A stretch of 64,000 nucleotides of DNA, from the NCBI GenBank assembly GCA_905221605.1, contig CAJNDS010001446.1, positions 570,815 through 634,814 of the forward strand, read 5' to 3'. The notes beneath the pieces are model-generated. The model saw only the letters and a program-made list of their open reading frames with translations, was not told where the DNA came from and searched no databases. Source of the stretch: Symbiodinium natans. Taxonomy: Eukaryota > Sar > Dinophyceae > Suessiales > Symbiodiniaceae. Both the position numbers and the translations under genes were made by a program. Below, in pieces: positions 9,427-16,920 of this stretch. Each line of letters begins with the position of its first letter. Position 1 is the first letter of the stretch.

Positions 9427-9492
9427 GCGGGCGTGCCACTGACCCCAGAGGCGATGTTGAAGCAGCTGCTGTCGCCGCCAAGCGCGAAGAAG
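9427..9492 (+). CDS. Candidate exon bracketed by ITS, paralogue of 8795-8856
   Basis: CGGGAG|G opens exactly 22 codons, AGVPLTPEAMLKQLLSPPSA then KK, to an AAG|GTGCGC donor-like site. The TPEAMLKQ core repeats that of the previous island. Confidence 0.42.
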
Positions 9493-9528
9493 GTGCGCCC
9501 AAGCCACTGATGAGTCCCTCAGCTACGG

Positions 9529-9597
9529 TTTGGGGTTTAGGGTTTAGGGTTCAGGATTCAGAGTTCAGGGTTCAGGCTTCAGGCTTCGGGGTTCAGG
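9529..9597 (+). repeat. ITS, TTTAGGG decaying to TTCAGGG
   Basis: Three clean units, then TTCAGGG and CTTCAGG. Confidence 0.8.
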
Positions 9598-9770
9598 TCC
9601 TTGCAGTCTCACAATCAGAGTCCTGAGCAACTCTGAAGGGAGACCCTTAAAGGGGATTCCGAAAAAGCATGGGGCCCCATCTGAGAAGGCGTTAAGGGAG
9701 CCAGAGCAGGATGCGCACGGCCAACGTCTGATGCCTCTCGGACCTCAGTGCATCCCTGCGCGGAACCGGA

Positions 9771-9938
9771 ATGAGAAGAAGACGAAGAAGATTAAGAAGA
9801 AGAAGAAGAAGAATAAGAAGAAGAAGAAGAAGAGGAAGCAGAAGCAGAAGAAGCAGAATGAGAAGAAGCAGAATGAGAAGAAGCAGAGGAATGAGAAGAA
9901 TGAGAAGAAGAAGACGAAGAGGAGGAAGAAGAAAGGAC
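9771..9938. repeat. GAA/AAG microsatellite
   Basis: Purine tract of AAG with AGAATGAGAAGAAGC interruptions. It opens Lys/Arg-rich or Leu/Ser-rich frames of 70-110 codons in several phases, which are artefacts. Confidence 0.9.
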
Positions 9939-10079
9939 GCCACAGGTAGTCCCTACAAAAAACCCACAAGCTCTAAAGCTAAACAACGACATGAAGCCCT
10001 CAAGACGAGGCAAAGCCTCGTAACTCGAAGAATGCTCAAAAATGATATCAAGCCCTAAAAATCCCCTAAGCCCCCGGCC

Positions 10080-10462
10080 CCAAGGATTTAACCCAGGCTC
10101 GCAGAGGTTCAGGCCGGATTCCAATTTGTTCAAGAGGCGCCGGGGGGGGCCCCAAACCTTATCTTCCCCATAACCCTAACCCCTATAATGACCCTAGAAG
10201 CCGGAACCTTAGCCGGATTCAATTTTTTTCAAGAGGCGCCGGGGGCCACGTACATGTTTTCAATCCTGAAAAAGCCCTTTTAGTCCCCTACAAACCTTAT
10301 CTTCCGAATAACCCTAGACCCTATAACGACCCTTATCTTCCCCACAACCCTAGACCCTACAATCACCCTGGAAACCGGATCTAGTTTTTTTTTCAGGCTC
10401 CCTACACCCAAGAGCCCTGGAATGACCCTAGAAACCGGATCTAGTTGTCTTTTTTAAGGCCT
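10080..10462 (+). repeat. Degenerate tandem repeat of ~100 bp
   Basis: Recurring modules: CCTTATCTTCC...AACCCTA, GGATTCAATTTTTTTCAAG with AGGCGCCGGGG (10118 and 10214), and GAAACCGGATCTAG followed by T-runs and CCTACACCC (10372 and 10432). Confidence 0.65.
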
Positions 10463-10466
10463 CCTA

Positions 10467-10529
10467 CACCCTAAACCCTAAACCCTAAACCCTAAACCCT
10501 AAACCCTAAACCCTAAACCCTAAACCCTA
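10467..10529 (-). repeat. ITS, CCCTAAA x ~9, inserted in the tandem unit
   Basis: Lies within a copy of the preceding repeat: CCTACACC precedes it and CCTACACCCAAGAGCCCT follows it, whereas the copy at 10404 reads CCTACACCCAAGAGCCCT without an array. The words CCTACACC(C) thus flank the array as a short duplication. Confidence 0.85.
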
Positions 10530-10573
10530 CACCCAAGAGCCCTAAGTCTTGAACCCCCCCTGCCTCGAGCCAG

Positions 10574-10621
10574 GCCGCATTGCCTCGAACCGAGCTTGAG
10601 CCCGAGGCGGGTGGTCTTAGG
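10574..10621 (+). CDS. Candidate exon bracketed by ITS (16 codons)
   Basis: GAGCCAG|G, then AALPRTELEPEAGGLR in exactly 16 codons to AGG|GTTTAGGG. Left array ends 10529, right array begins on the donor. Confidence 0.35.
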
Positions 10622-10735
10622 GTTTAGGGTTTAGGGTTTAGGGTTTAGGACTTAGGGTTTAGGGTTTAGGGTTTAGGACTTAGGGTTTAGGGTTTAGGAC
10701 TTAGGGTTTAGGACTTAGGGTTTAGGGTTTAGGAC
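10618..10735 (+). repeat. ITS with higher-order TTTAGGACTTAGGG unit
   Basis: TTTAGGG units interleaved with TTTAGGACTTAGGG, a secondary expansion of a variant pair. Confidence 0.9.
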
Positions 10736-10916
10736 AAGCTTGACGAAGTTGAGGGTTCAGATTTTTGAACTTGAGGAAGCTTAGGGTTTAGGATTTTGGT
10801 TTATTGGGTTTGGAGTTTGGGCTTTCGGGCTTCCGCGGCTCTAAATTCAGGAATCTCATTTGTCCCATTGTCAGAAGGTGTCTATTTCGGCACTCCCCCT
10901 TGTTTTTGAATGTCCC

Positions 10917-11125
10917 CAAACCCCTAAACCCTCAATCCTAAATTCCAAAACCACAACCGCGCCAAAAACTCAAACCCCTAAACCCGGAAGCCTAATATAC
11001 GCTAAACACCGTAAGGCCACCCCGAACCCTAATCCCCATAAACGCCAAACCCCCAAACCCCTAAACCCTAAACCCCTCAACCCCAAAATCCTAAACCCCA
11101 AACCCTAAACCCTAAACCCCCAAAC
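10917..11125 (-). repeat. ITS-like, degenerate CCCTAAA/CCCCAAA
   Basis: Long but worn C-strand array with CCCCTAAA, CCCCAAA and CCTCAA units. Confidence 0.75.
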
Positions 11126-11163
11126 CACGAAAACTGAAGCAGCCTTCATCCCACAGAGCGTAG

Positions 11164-11211
11164 GATCCCGACACCGTGGCTCTGCAACGGCAGGAGGCGC
11201 AAGAACCCTTA
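11164..11211 (+). CDS. Candidate exon bracketed by ITS (16 codons)
   Basis: CAGAGCGTAG|G, then DPDTVALQRQEAQEPL in exactly 16 codons to GTTTAGGG. With the 10574-10621 island it would be joined across a 542-bp intron beginning with TTTAGGG repeats and ending 38 bp beyond CCCTAAA-type repeats. Confidence 0.37.
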
Positions 11212-11420
11212 GTTTAGGGTTTGGTGTTTAGGATTTGAAGAGTGTAGGGGTTTGGTTTAGGGTTTAGGCCGAAAGGGGCCTATTTCAGAGCAATCTACTG
11301 TAGCCTGCTTCGTTAGGAATTTAGGGGTCAAACGAAATTGGGGGTGAAGTTTCGGCGGCTAATAATTAGAGATTGCGAGGGGTTATTTTTCAATATGGCC
11401 TAGGCCCCCTGCATGAAACT

Positions 11421-11495
11421 CGTCCCCCTATATTGCCCCTATAAGGAAGAACGCGTCCTTTTGTTCCCCCCTTTTTTGGGGTGGTTCTTATGAAC
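11421..11495. mobile_element. MITE-like family F, right half
   Basis: CCCCCTATATTGCCCCTATA through GGAAGAA to TTTTTTGGGGTGGTTCTTATG, as in the right arms at 30480-30536 and 52465-52535. Confidence 0.6.
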
Positions 11496-11607
11496 ATATT
11501 TGAGCTGTGTTGTGCTTTTTTTCGGTTTCGGGCTCAGGGTCTCCGATCCTGTCTCTGTTCAGTTCTCAGAACCTCCATTGCAGACCGTGGCCCCGAAACC
11601 CAAACCT

Positions 11608-11661
11608 ACCCTAAACCCTAAACCCTAAACCCTAAACCCTAAACCCTAAACCCTAAACCCC
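11608..11661 (-). repeat. ITS, CCCTAAA x ~7.5
   Basis: Clean C-strand array; G-strand units resume at 11783-11808. Confidence 0.95.
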
Positions 11662-11976
11662 GGAGGGTGACATTCTTCGGTCCCCACAAGCTTGTGGGTT
11701 TCGGGTTTTGGGTTTATGGTCTAGGGTCACTGGCCTGCGCAATTTCAACCTCGAGGGGCCCCAAAACCAAGCGCGAAATATTTGGGGTTTAGGGTTTAGG
11801 GTTCAGGGCGGTTTAGGCTAATGTGTTGCTCTGGAACGCTCTGAAACTCTACCTGCACCTCGCAACCTTTAGGGATTAGAGTCTTTCCCGCATGCCCCGT
11901 GTATAGGTATCTAAGGGTTCCCTATCCAGAGGTACAGTGGTGATCCCTGCATCCTCGAAGCCTCAAGCCCCAAACC

Positions 11977-12075
11977 TTGGGATGTTTCCCCCTTAGACGA
12001 GCAGCCCTTAATAGGGGATGATCACAGGGGGAACTATCATATTAAGGACTTTTGGAATAAGGGGGAACATCCCAA
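11977..12075. mobile_element. MITE-like family A, copy 1 (intact)
   Basis: Ends TTGGGATGTTTCCCCCTTA and TAAGGGGGAACATCCCAA, palindromic through TTAATAGG...TATTAAGG. Perfect 8-bp target duplication CCCAAACC at 11969-11976 and 12076-12083. About 99 bp, non-coding, so mobilised in trans by an unseen class II transposase. Confidence 0.88.
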
Positions 12076-12282
12076 CCCAAACCCCTAAACCCCGCAAAAC
12101 CCCTAAAGCCCAGAATCCCTGATCAACCTAAAGCCACGAAAGCTCCACCACTCCTAACCCTGAAAAGCCCTAAATTCTTAAAGCAACCCAACCCTCCCAA
12201 AAGCCCTCCCAAACGCCAACGGTCCTATGAAAAAGCAAAGCCCTAAAAACTCCGAAACCTCTAATCGTCTGAAGCCAAACCC

Positions 12283-12325
12283 CGAACCCTAAACCCTAAA
12301 CCGCAAACCCTAAACCCTAAACCCC
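12283..12325 (-). repeat. ITS, CCCTAAA x ~6
   Basis: Left bracket of the island at 12326-12486. Confidence 0.92.
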
Positions 12326-12368
12326 CTGAACCCTCTTGGGGCCCAAGTCTTTGGACTCCAGGGCGTAG

Positions 12369-12476
12369 GTCCTTGGGCTCCCCCTTGGCGCCTCCCGCCG
12401 GCGCTCCCGCGCGCGCGCGCCCATGGCCATATCCTCGAAGATGACGCAGGCATTCGCGGCGGCTTCCCAGGCCGAA
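12369..12476 (+). CDS. Candidate exon bracketed by ITS (36 codons)
   Basis: GGCGTAG|G opens exactly 36 codons, VLGLPLGASRRRSRARAPMA then ISSKMTQAFAAASQAE, to GAA|GTTTAA, ten bases before GTTCAGGGTTTAGGG. The CG-rich Arg/Ala run has low complexity. A second frame from 12362 is also open, so the choice is uncertain. Confidence 0.35.
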
Positions 12477-12486
12477 GTTTAACTGG

Positions 12487-12534
12487 GTTCAGGGTTTAGG
12501 GTTTAGGGTTTAGGGTTTAGGGTTTAGGGTTTAG
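12487..12534 (+). repeat. ITS, TTTAGGG x ~7
   Basis: Right bracket of the 12.4-kb island, abutting family E copy 1. Confidence 0.95.
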
Positions 12535-12539
12535 GCTAC

Positions 12540-12652
12540 TAGGACCCAGAGTAGGCGCTTATTCCCTTTTTTTAGGGTTTAGGGTTCCCTTGTAAGCCCC
12601 TTGAGATCAAAAAGGGCACCCTCTTTCATTTCTAGACTACTCTTGGGTCTAG
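12540..12652. mobile_element. MITE-like family E, copy 1, with telomeric units in the arm
   Basis: CTAGGACCCAGAGTAGGC on the left and CTACTCTTGGGTCTAG on the right. The copy at 48771 has CTTGTAGGGCTAGATTCCC where this one has TTTTTTAGGGTTTAGGGTTCCC, so two to three telomeric units sit inside the arm. Confidence 0.7.
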
Positions 12653-12659
12653 TCAAGGT

Positions 12660-12712
12660 TTTGTAGGGTTCAGGGTGTAGGGTTTCAGGGTTTTAGGGTT
12701 TTAGGGTTTTAG
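12660..12712 (+). repeat. Variant telomeric repeat GGGTTTTA
   Basis: Three GGGTTTTA octamers after mixed units; TTTTAGGG is the Chlamydomonas-type telomere unit, here only a local variant. Confidence 0.85.
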
Positions 12713-12872
12713 GGGTTTGAGGGTTTGAGGGTTTGAGGGTTTGAGGGTTTGAGGGTTTGAGGGTTTGAGGGTTTGAGGGTTTGAGGGTTTGAGGGTTTGA
12801 GGGTTTGAGGGTTTGAGGGTTTGAGGGTTTGAGGGTTTGAGGGTTTGAGGGTTTGAGGGTTTGAGGGTTTGG
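12713..12872 (+). repeat. (GGGTTTGA)n, 19 perfect octamers
   Basis: 19 identical GGGTTTGA units plus one ending in G. Homogeneity over 152 bp points to recent expansion or gene-conversion of a single mutated telomeric octamer. Confidence 0.97.
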
Positions 12873-12981
12873 GGCTTAGTTTTCGGTCTATGGGTTGGGG
12901 TTTAGTTTAGGGTTTAGGGTCTGGGGTGGTTTACTGTTTCGGGATTATTTCTTTTTTGGGTTCAGGGTTTTGGGCAGTTTA

Positions 12982-13053
12982 CCCTAATGCTCCAATGTAG
13001 TTCCTTTTTGGGTTAGTTATAGGATTCTAGTATACTGCATAGGAGCCTAAGGG
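12982..13053. mobile_element. MITE-like family C, copy 1, internally deleted
   Basis: Ends CCCTAATGCTCCAATGTAG and CATAGGAGCCTAAGGG, with TA on each side. The central CCCAAAAAGGTACTA part of the right arm is missing. Confidence 0.75.
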
Positions 13054-13500
13054 TAAGGTTCAGGGCCGTTTTTGGGTTGAGGGGTTCGGGCAGCGTAGAG
13101 TTTACGTTCGGCTGGGGCTTTGAGCTTAGGGTTTACGGTTTCCCACAGGCCCTAAGCCCTAATCTCTAACTCCCAGCACAAGCCCTTAAAAAAAAGCCGG
13201 AAGCTTGACGTGCCCTTGAAACCCGAGCCCCTGAGAGCTGTTTCAGGAGTGATTACCCTTTCTTATATCCTGATTAAACAGGGAAGCGTACCCTAATTCT
13301 TTGTGCATTTTCATATTTGTTCAAGGCGCAGGTTGCTAAAGTTGAGCCCAGGCCTAAATGGCGAACCCTAAGCCCTGCAAACCTGTAACAGGAGTAAGTT
13401 TGAACCTTTTTTTTCATGTTGTTTGCCCTTAATCCTCCATATGATCCTTCTACAGCCCGTTTAATTTGCACAGGACGCCCCCCCAAACCTACCCCAGGTA

Positions 13501-13558
13501 AGCCCTAAACCCTAAGCCCTAAACCCTAAACCTTAAACCCTAAACCCTAAACCCTGAA
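13501..13558 (-). repeat. ITS, CCCTAAA x ~8
   Basis: C-strand array with one CCCTAAG and one CCTTAAA unit. Confidence 0.93.
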
Positions 13559-13571
13559 CGAAAGCCTACAG

Positions 13572-13640
13572 CGCTTTGGAGGCCTGGCTAACCGTGCAGC
13601 CGCGCCGGGGGTCGAGCCTGAGGCTCCATACTCAATGTAG
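13572..13640 (+). CDS. Candidate terminal exon bracketed by ITS (22 codons + TAG)
   Basis: After GCCTACAG the frame RFGGLANRAAAPGVEPEAPY SM ends in TAG at 13638-13640, 24 bp before the G-strand array. Another open frame starts at GGAG|GCC, so the reading is uncertain. Confidence 0.3.
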   Translation, partial: RFGGLANRAAAPGVEPEAPYSM

Positions 13641-13776
13641 GGCGAGAGAGCCTTGTTTAGTATGGGTTTAGGGTTTAGGGTCGAGGGTTTAGGGTTTAGG
13701 GCTTAGGGTTGAGGGCTTAGGGCTTGGGGCTTGGGGCTTAGGGCTTAGGGCTTAGGGCTTAGGGTTTAGGGTTTAG
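13635..13776 (+). repeat. Arm 1 of an inverted duplication, with ITS
   Basis: GCCTTGTTTAGTATGGG followed by TTTAGGG units and the marker GTCGAGGG. The same series occurs inverted at 14098-14163. The ITS part (13664-13776) decays into CTTAGGG and CTTGGGG. Confidence 0.8.
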
Positions 13777-13930
13777 TGTACTGTACCTGTTTTATTTCAG
13801 GTTTGTACATGCGGGGGTGCAGAATTGGTACTTGCTTACCCTGTGTTATAGAGTTTCGGTGTCAGGGCCTGCGGCTAAGGGTGTAGAGTCTTGGGTTTAG
13901 AGACTGAATCCCAAGTTCAACCTACCTGCC

Positions 13931-13982
13931 CAAGCCCCAAGCCCCAAACCCCCAAACCCCAAACCCCAAACCCCAAACCCCC
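13931..13982 (-). repeat. (CCCCAAA)n, ~6 units
   Basis: Variant C-strand array TTTGGGG type. Confidence 0.9.
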
Positions 13983-14052
13983 AGCCGCTGGATTCTTGGA
14001 CGTCTAGTGTTGGGATGGATCGGGACAAAGTCTTGATTCCAGGGCCGACGTT

Positions 14053-14163
14053 GCCCTAAACCCTAAACCCTAAACCCTAAGCCCTAAACCCTAAAGCCTC
14101 AGCCCTAAACCCTCGACCCTAAACCCTAAACCCTAAACCCATACTAAACAAGGCTCGCCCTAA
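14053..14163 (-). repeat. Arm 2 of the inverted duplication, with ITS
   Basis: C-strand units with the marker CCCTCGAC, ending CCCATACTAAACAAGGC, the reverse of arm 1. Spacer between arms about 275 bp. Confidence 0.8.
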
Positions 14164-14219
14164 GGTATGTGGGAGTGGTTGGGTTTAGGGAGTGCCTCGG
14201 GCTTGGGGGCTCAGGGCTC

Positions 14220-14312
14220 GGGGCTTAAGGGTTTAAGGGTTTAAGGGCTTTAGGGCTTCAGGGCTTAAGGGCTTCAGGGCTTCAGGGCTTCAGGGCTTGG
14301 CTTCGGGCTTAC
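14220..14312 (+). repeat. Degenerate G-strand array (TTAAGGG, CTTCAGGG)
   Basis: Octamer-like TTTAAGGG and CTTCAGGG units. Confidence 0.8.
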
Positions 14313-14544
14313 GGCATCTTCAGTCTAGATTCTTTGAGAAGGCTTTGATGGCTTGGTGCGTTTTTGGTGAGGCTGCAAGACATCTCATTCAGTCAAGGGC
14401 GCAGGAGCGATGAAGACTCGCTGTTTAGATTCGTGTCCCAGGACCCCCTTCGGGTCCTTCCTAAACCCTGAACCCTGAACCCTAAACCATAAAGTGCCTT
14501 TCCTTAGGTCCCTACATCCGCTCATGGCAGATCCACTACTTCGG

Positions 14545-14926
14545 CTCATGGGTCGTCATGGGCTAGGGTCGTAGAGTGTATACTTCTCATGACAACCCAG
14601 AGAGCCCAATACCCCTTAATTAAGGGATATACCTTAAATTATAAAGGGATCCTTATTATGGTTTAAGGAATATTGCTTAGTTAAGGGGTATTGGGCTCTT
14701 TGGGAACTTATAACCTTACTCAGGGGACTGATGACCTCACTTAGGGTACTTATAACCTTACTTAGGGTACTTATAACCTTACTGGGTGTATACTTATAAT
14801 GACAACTTATGACCTTACGTAGGGCACTTTTAACCTTACAGGGTGTATACTTATAATGACAACTTATAACCTTACTTAGGGTACTCATAACCCTTCTTAT
14901 CTAGATCTTCCCATGAACCTCCAAGT
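14545..14926. mobile_element. Family B-related element with tandem core, host of a nested family I copy
   Basis: Contains a tandem series of TATAATGACAACTTATAACC and TTACTTAGGGTACTTATAAC words and the family B right end CCCATGAACCTCCAAG. A family I element (14596-14704) interrupts one TATAATGACAACTTATAACC word. Confidence 0.65.
14596..14704. mobile_element. MITE-like family I, copy 1 (intact, nested)
   Basis: CCCAGAGAGCCCAATACCCC on the left and GGGGTATTGGGCTCTTTGGG on the right, palindromic inwards. AA on each side matches the uninterrupted word TGACAACTTATAACC nearby, which gives a 2-bp target duplication and a direct empty site. Confidence 0.85.
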
Positions 14927-14940
14927 ACCGCTTCCAGAAG

Positions 14941-15028
14941 GCCCGCGAAGAAGGACATGGATAAGGGAGCTGCAGGTGTCGGCCGCTTGGGCGACCCGTT
15001 AAAAAATGTCTTTGGGGAACATGGAAGG
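14941..15028 (+). CDS. Candidate exon before a G-strand ITS (29 codons)
   Basis: TTCCAGAAG|G, then PAKKDMDKGAAGVGRLGDPL and KNVFGEHGR to AGG|GTTTAGGG. One of the better protein-like frames; left flank is the family B end rather than a C-strand array. Confidence 0.38.
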
Positions 15029-15106
15029 GTTTAGGGTTTAGGGTTGAGGGTTTCGGGTTTAGGGATGAGGGTTTAGGGATTAGGGTTTAGGGTTTGGGGT
15101 TTAGGG
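15026..15106 (+). repeat. ITS, TTTAGGG with TTGAGGG and TTTCGGG
   Basis: About 11 mixed G-strand units. Confidence 0.9.
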
Positions 15107-15402
15107 CACCTAAACCTTGAGCCCCAAACCCTAATGCCTTTGAAGTCCCAAAGCCTAGAAAGCCAAGCCCCAAAACTGCAATTCGAGGAAGAGGACCTAT
15201 CTGTGTAAAATGGGTATTTGGGTTGAGGGTGTACTGTTCTGTTACATGCTTGGGGTTCACAGTTCCCAAACAACAACCCAGCTAAACCCCCCCCCTCACC
15301 CCCTCCCCCCCCCGCCCCCCTAACCCTAAATCCCAAACCCCGTGCGCAGGGAGGCTTTTTCGGCTTTAACCCTGAACTGTACTTGGCGTTCAATTTGCCT
15401 AG

Positions 15403-15452
15403 AGGTTTAGGGTTTAGGGCTTAGGGTTCAGGAACCCTAAACCCTAAACCCT
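15403..15452. repeat. Head-to-head telomeric junction
   Basis: G-strand units end at 15432 in TTCAGG and CCCTAAA units begin at once, an inverted array of the fusion type. Confidence 0.88.
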
Positions 15453-15717
15453 CCTATTTCAGGGGTATCTATACCACCAAACCGTAGGTTGCGGGATCTT
15501 GCGCGTAAGCCTCCTTCTAAGGAGAGACACCCATCACGAAGTCGGTTTCTGTGGTGTCGTTCGATTCCATCAACTTTCTAGCACCGACTGCTCGTGCCCT
15601 GGCTCACCTGTTGTGGTGTAGGGGTCAGAGTGGGCTTTCGGGTAGAGAGTACCCAGAAGGGCGCAAACCCTCTACTTGAGAAGTTCCCTCTACTTGAGAA
15701 ATTTTCGTACTTAACTA

Positions 15718-15809
15718 CCCTAAGGCTCCAATGTAGTTCCTTTTTGGGTTAGCTATAGGGGATTCTAGTATACTACCCCAAAAAGGTACTACATAGGAGC
15801 CTTAAAGGG
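15718..15809. mobile_element. MITE-like family C, copy 2 (intact)
   Basis: CCCTAAGGCTCCAATGTAG to CTACATAGGAGCCTTAAAGGG, almost fully self-complementary through CCTTTTTGGG and CCCCAAAAAGG. TA at 15716-15717 and 15810-15811. Confidence 0.85.
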
Positions 15810-16270
15810 TAGATAGGATCCTTACCGCGAATCATAGCGCGTTCCCAAGTTGGTGTTTGAAAATTCACGGTGTCAAGGGCTTGGTGTTTGAATGTTTTGG
15901 GTTTTGGAGTTTCGGATGTAAACCAAGGTTGGGGGTTTTGGAGTTAAGGGTCGAGGGCTGCGGGTACATGGTCTTAGTTTCCCCCCCCCCTCCCGGAAAA
16001 AAAGCGGAGCCATCATGCCAAGCGCCATGCAGGGGTGTGCAATGCAAGCGGGAAGCTCCGATATGCCTCCAAACCTTAGTCCCCTTAATCCCCTAATCCT
16101 AAATCGTGACCCCAATTCACATGTGAGGCCTCAGACCTAAGGCCCTAAACCCTAACCAAGGTATGTTTACATCCTTATGGGACCTGCCCCAAACCCCAAA
16201 CCCTAGCCAAGGCAATACAGGCCTTACAGGGTGTGGGGGGGTTATTCTACTAAACCATAAGGGAATACGA

Positions 16271-16306
16271 ACCCTAAACCCTAAACCCTAAACCCTAAAC
16301 CCTAAG
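16271..16306 (-). repeat. ITS, CCCTAAA x ~5
   Basis: Ends 14 bp before the acceptor of the next island. Confidence 0.93.
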
Positions 16307-16320
16307 GGCTCTGTTGGCAG

Positions 16321-16388
16321 GCGCCTCGGAAGACTCGCTCGCATCGCGCAAGCCCAAGCGGAATTTGAGCTTCCAGGAGCATCGCAGG
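16321..16388 (+). CDS. Candidate exon bracketed by ITS (22 codons)
   Basis: GGGCTCTGTTGGCAG|G is a convincing acceptor; two bases complete a codon, then ASEDSLASRKPKRNLSFQEH RR runs to AGG|GTTTAGGG. Arrays flank it at 14 and 0 bp, the tightest example of the bracketed layout. Confidence 0.42.
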
Positions 16389-16490
16389 GTTTAGGGTCAG
16401 GGTTTAGGGTTTAGGGTTTAGGGTTTAGGGTTTAGGGTTTAGGGTTTAGGGTTTAGGGTTTAGGGTTTAGGGTTTAGGGTTTAGGGTTGA
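16389..16490 (+). repeat. ITS, TTTAGGG x ~14
   Basis: Nearly perfect 100-bp array beginning on the candidate donor. Confidence 0.97.
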
Positions 16491-16774
16491 TAGGGCTTTG
16501 AGTGGGTTTAGGGTCTCTTGTAGAGCCTCGGGTCTGGGAGTTAGGTTATTTAGGGCATTCAGGGTACGTCCCCCAAACCGCACAGTACATTTCCGAGCCA
16601 CCAGACCCCCGTAAACCCTGCAAACCCGAACTGCCTGCATCCACAACCCAAAAACCTGAATTCTATCGCCAAAAACCATGCAGCCATTCTGGGGTAAGGA
16701 AGGGCCCAGAACACAATAGGTTCCTCAAAAATGGGGCAGGTTCCCGATGTTGTTTTGGGTTACAGGTTTGGAGT

Positions 16775-16920
16775 TTAGGGTTTAGGGTTTAGGGTTGTGG
16801 GAAAACCCACAACCCCCACGTAGAGCATCCTTGTTCCAACACCAGGAACAAGTGGGCATGCACTCCCAAATCTCCAGGCCCTAAACCCTTAACCCTAAAC
16901 CCTAAACCCTAAACCCTAAA
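16775..16920. repeat. Pair of ITS, G-strand then C-strand
   Basis: G-strand 16775-16797, C-strand 16878-16920, with 80 bp of unique sequence between that starts GTGGGAAAACCCACAACCCC, a small hairpin. Confidence 0.88.

Noticed and set aside
9692-10133. Lys/Arg-rich and Leu/Ser-rich frames
   Set aside because: Products of the GAA microsatellite, present in four frames at once.
12713-12872. CRISPR array
   Set aside because: Directly tandem octamers with no spacers; eukaryotic telomere-like repeat.
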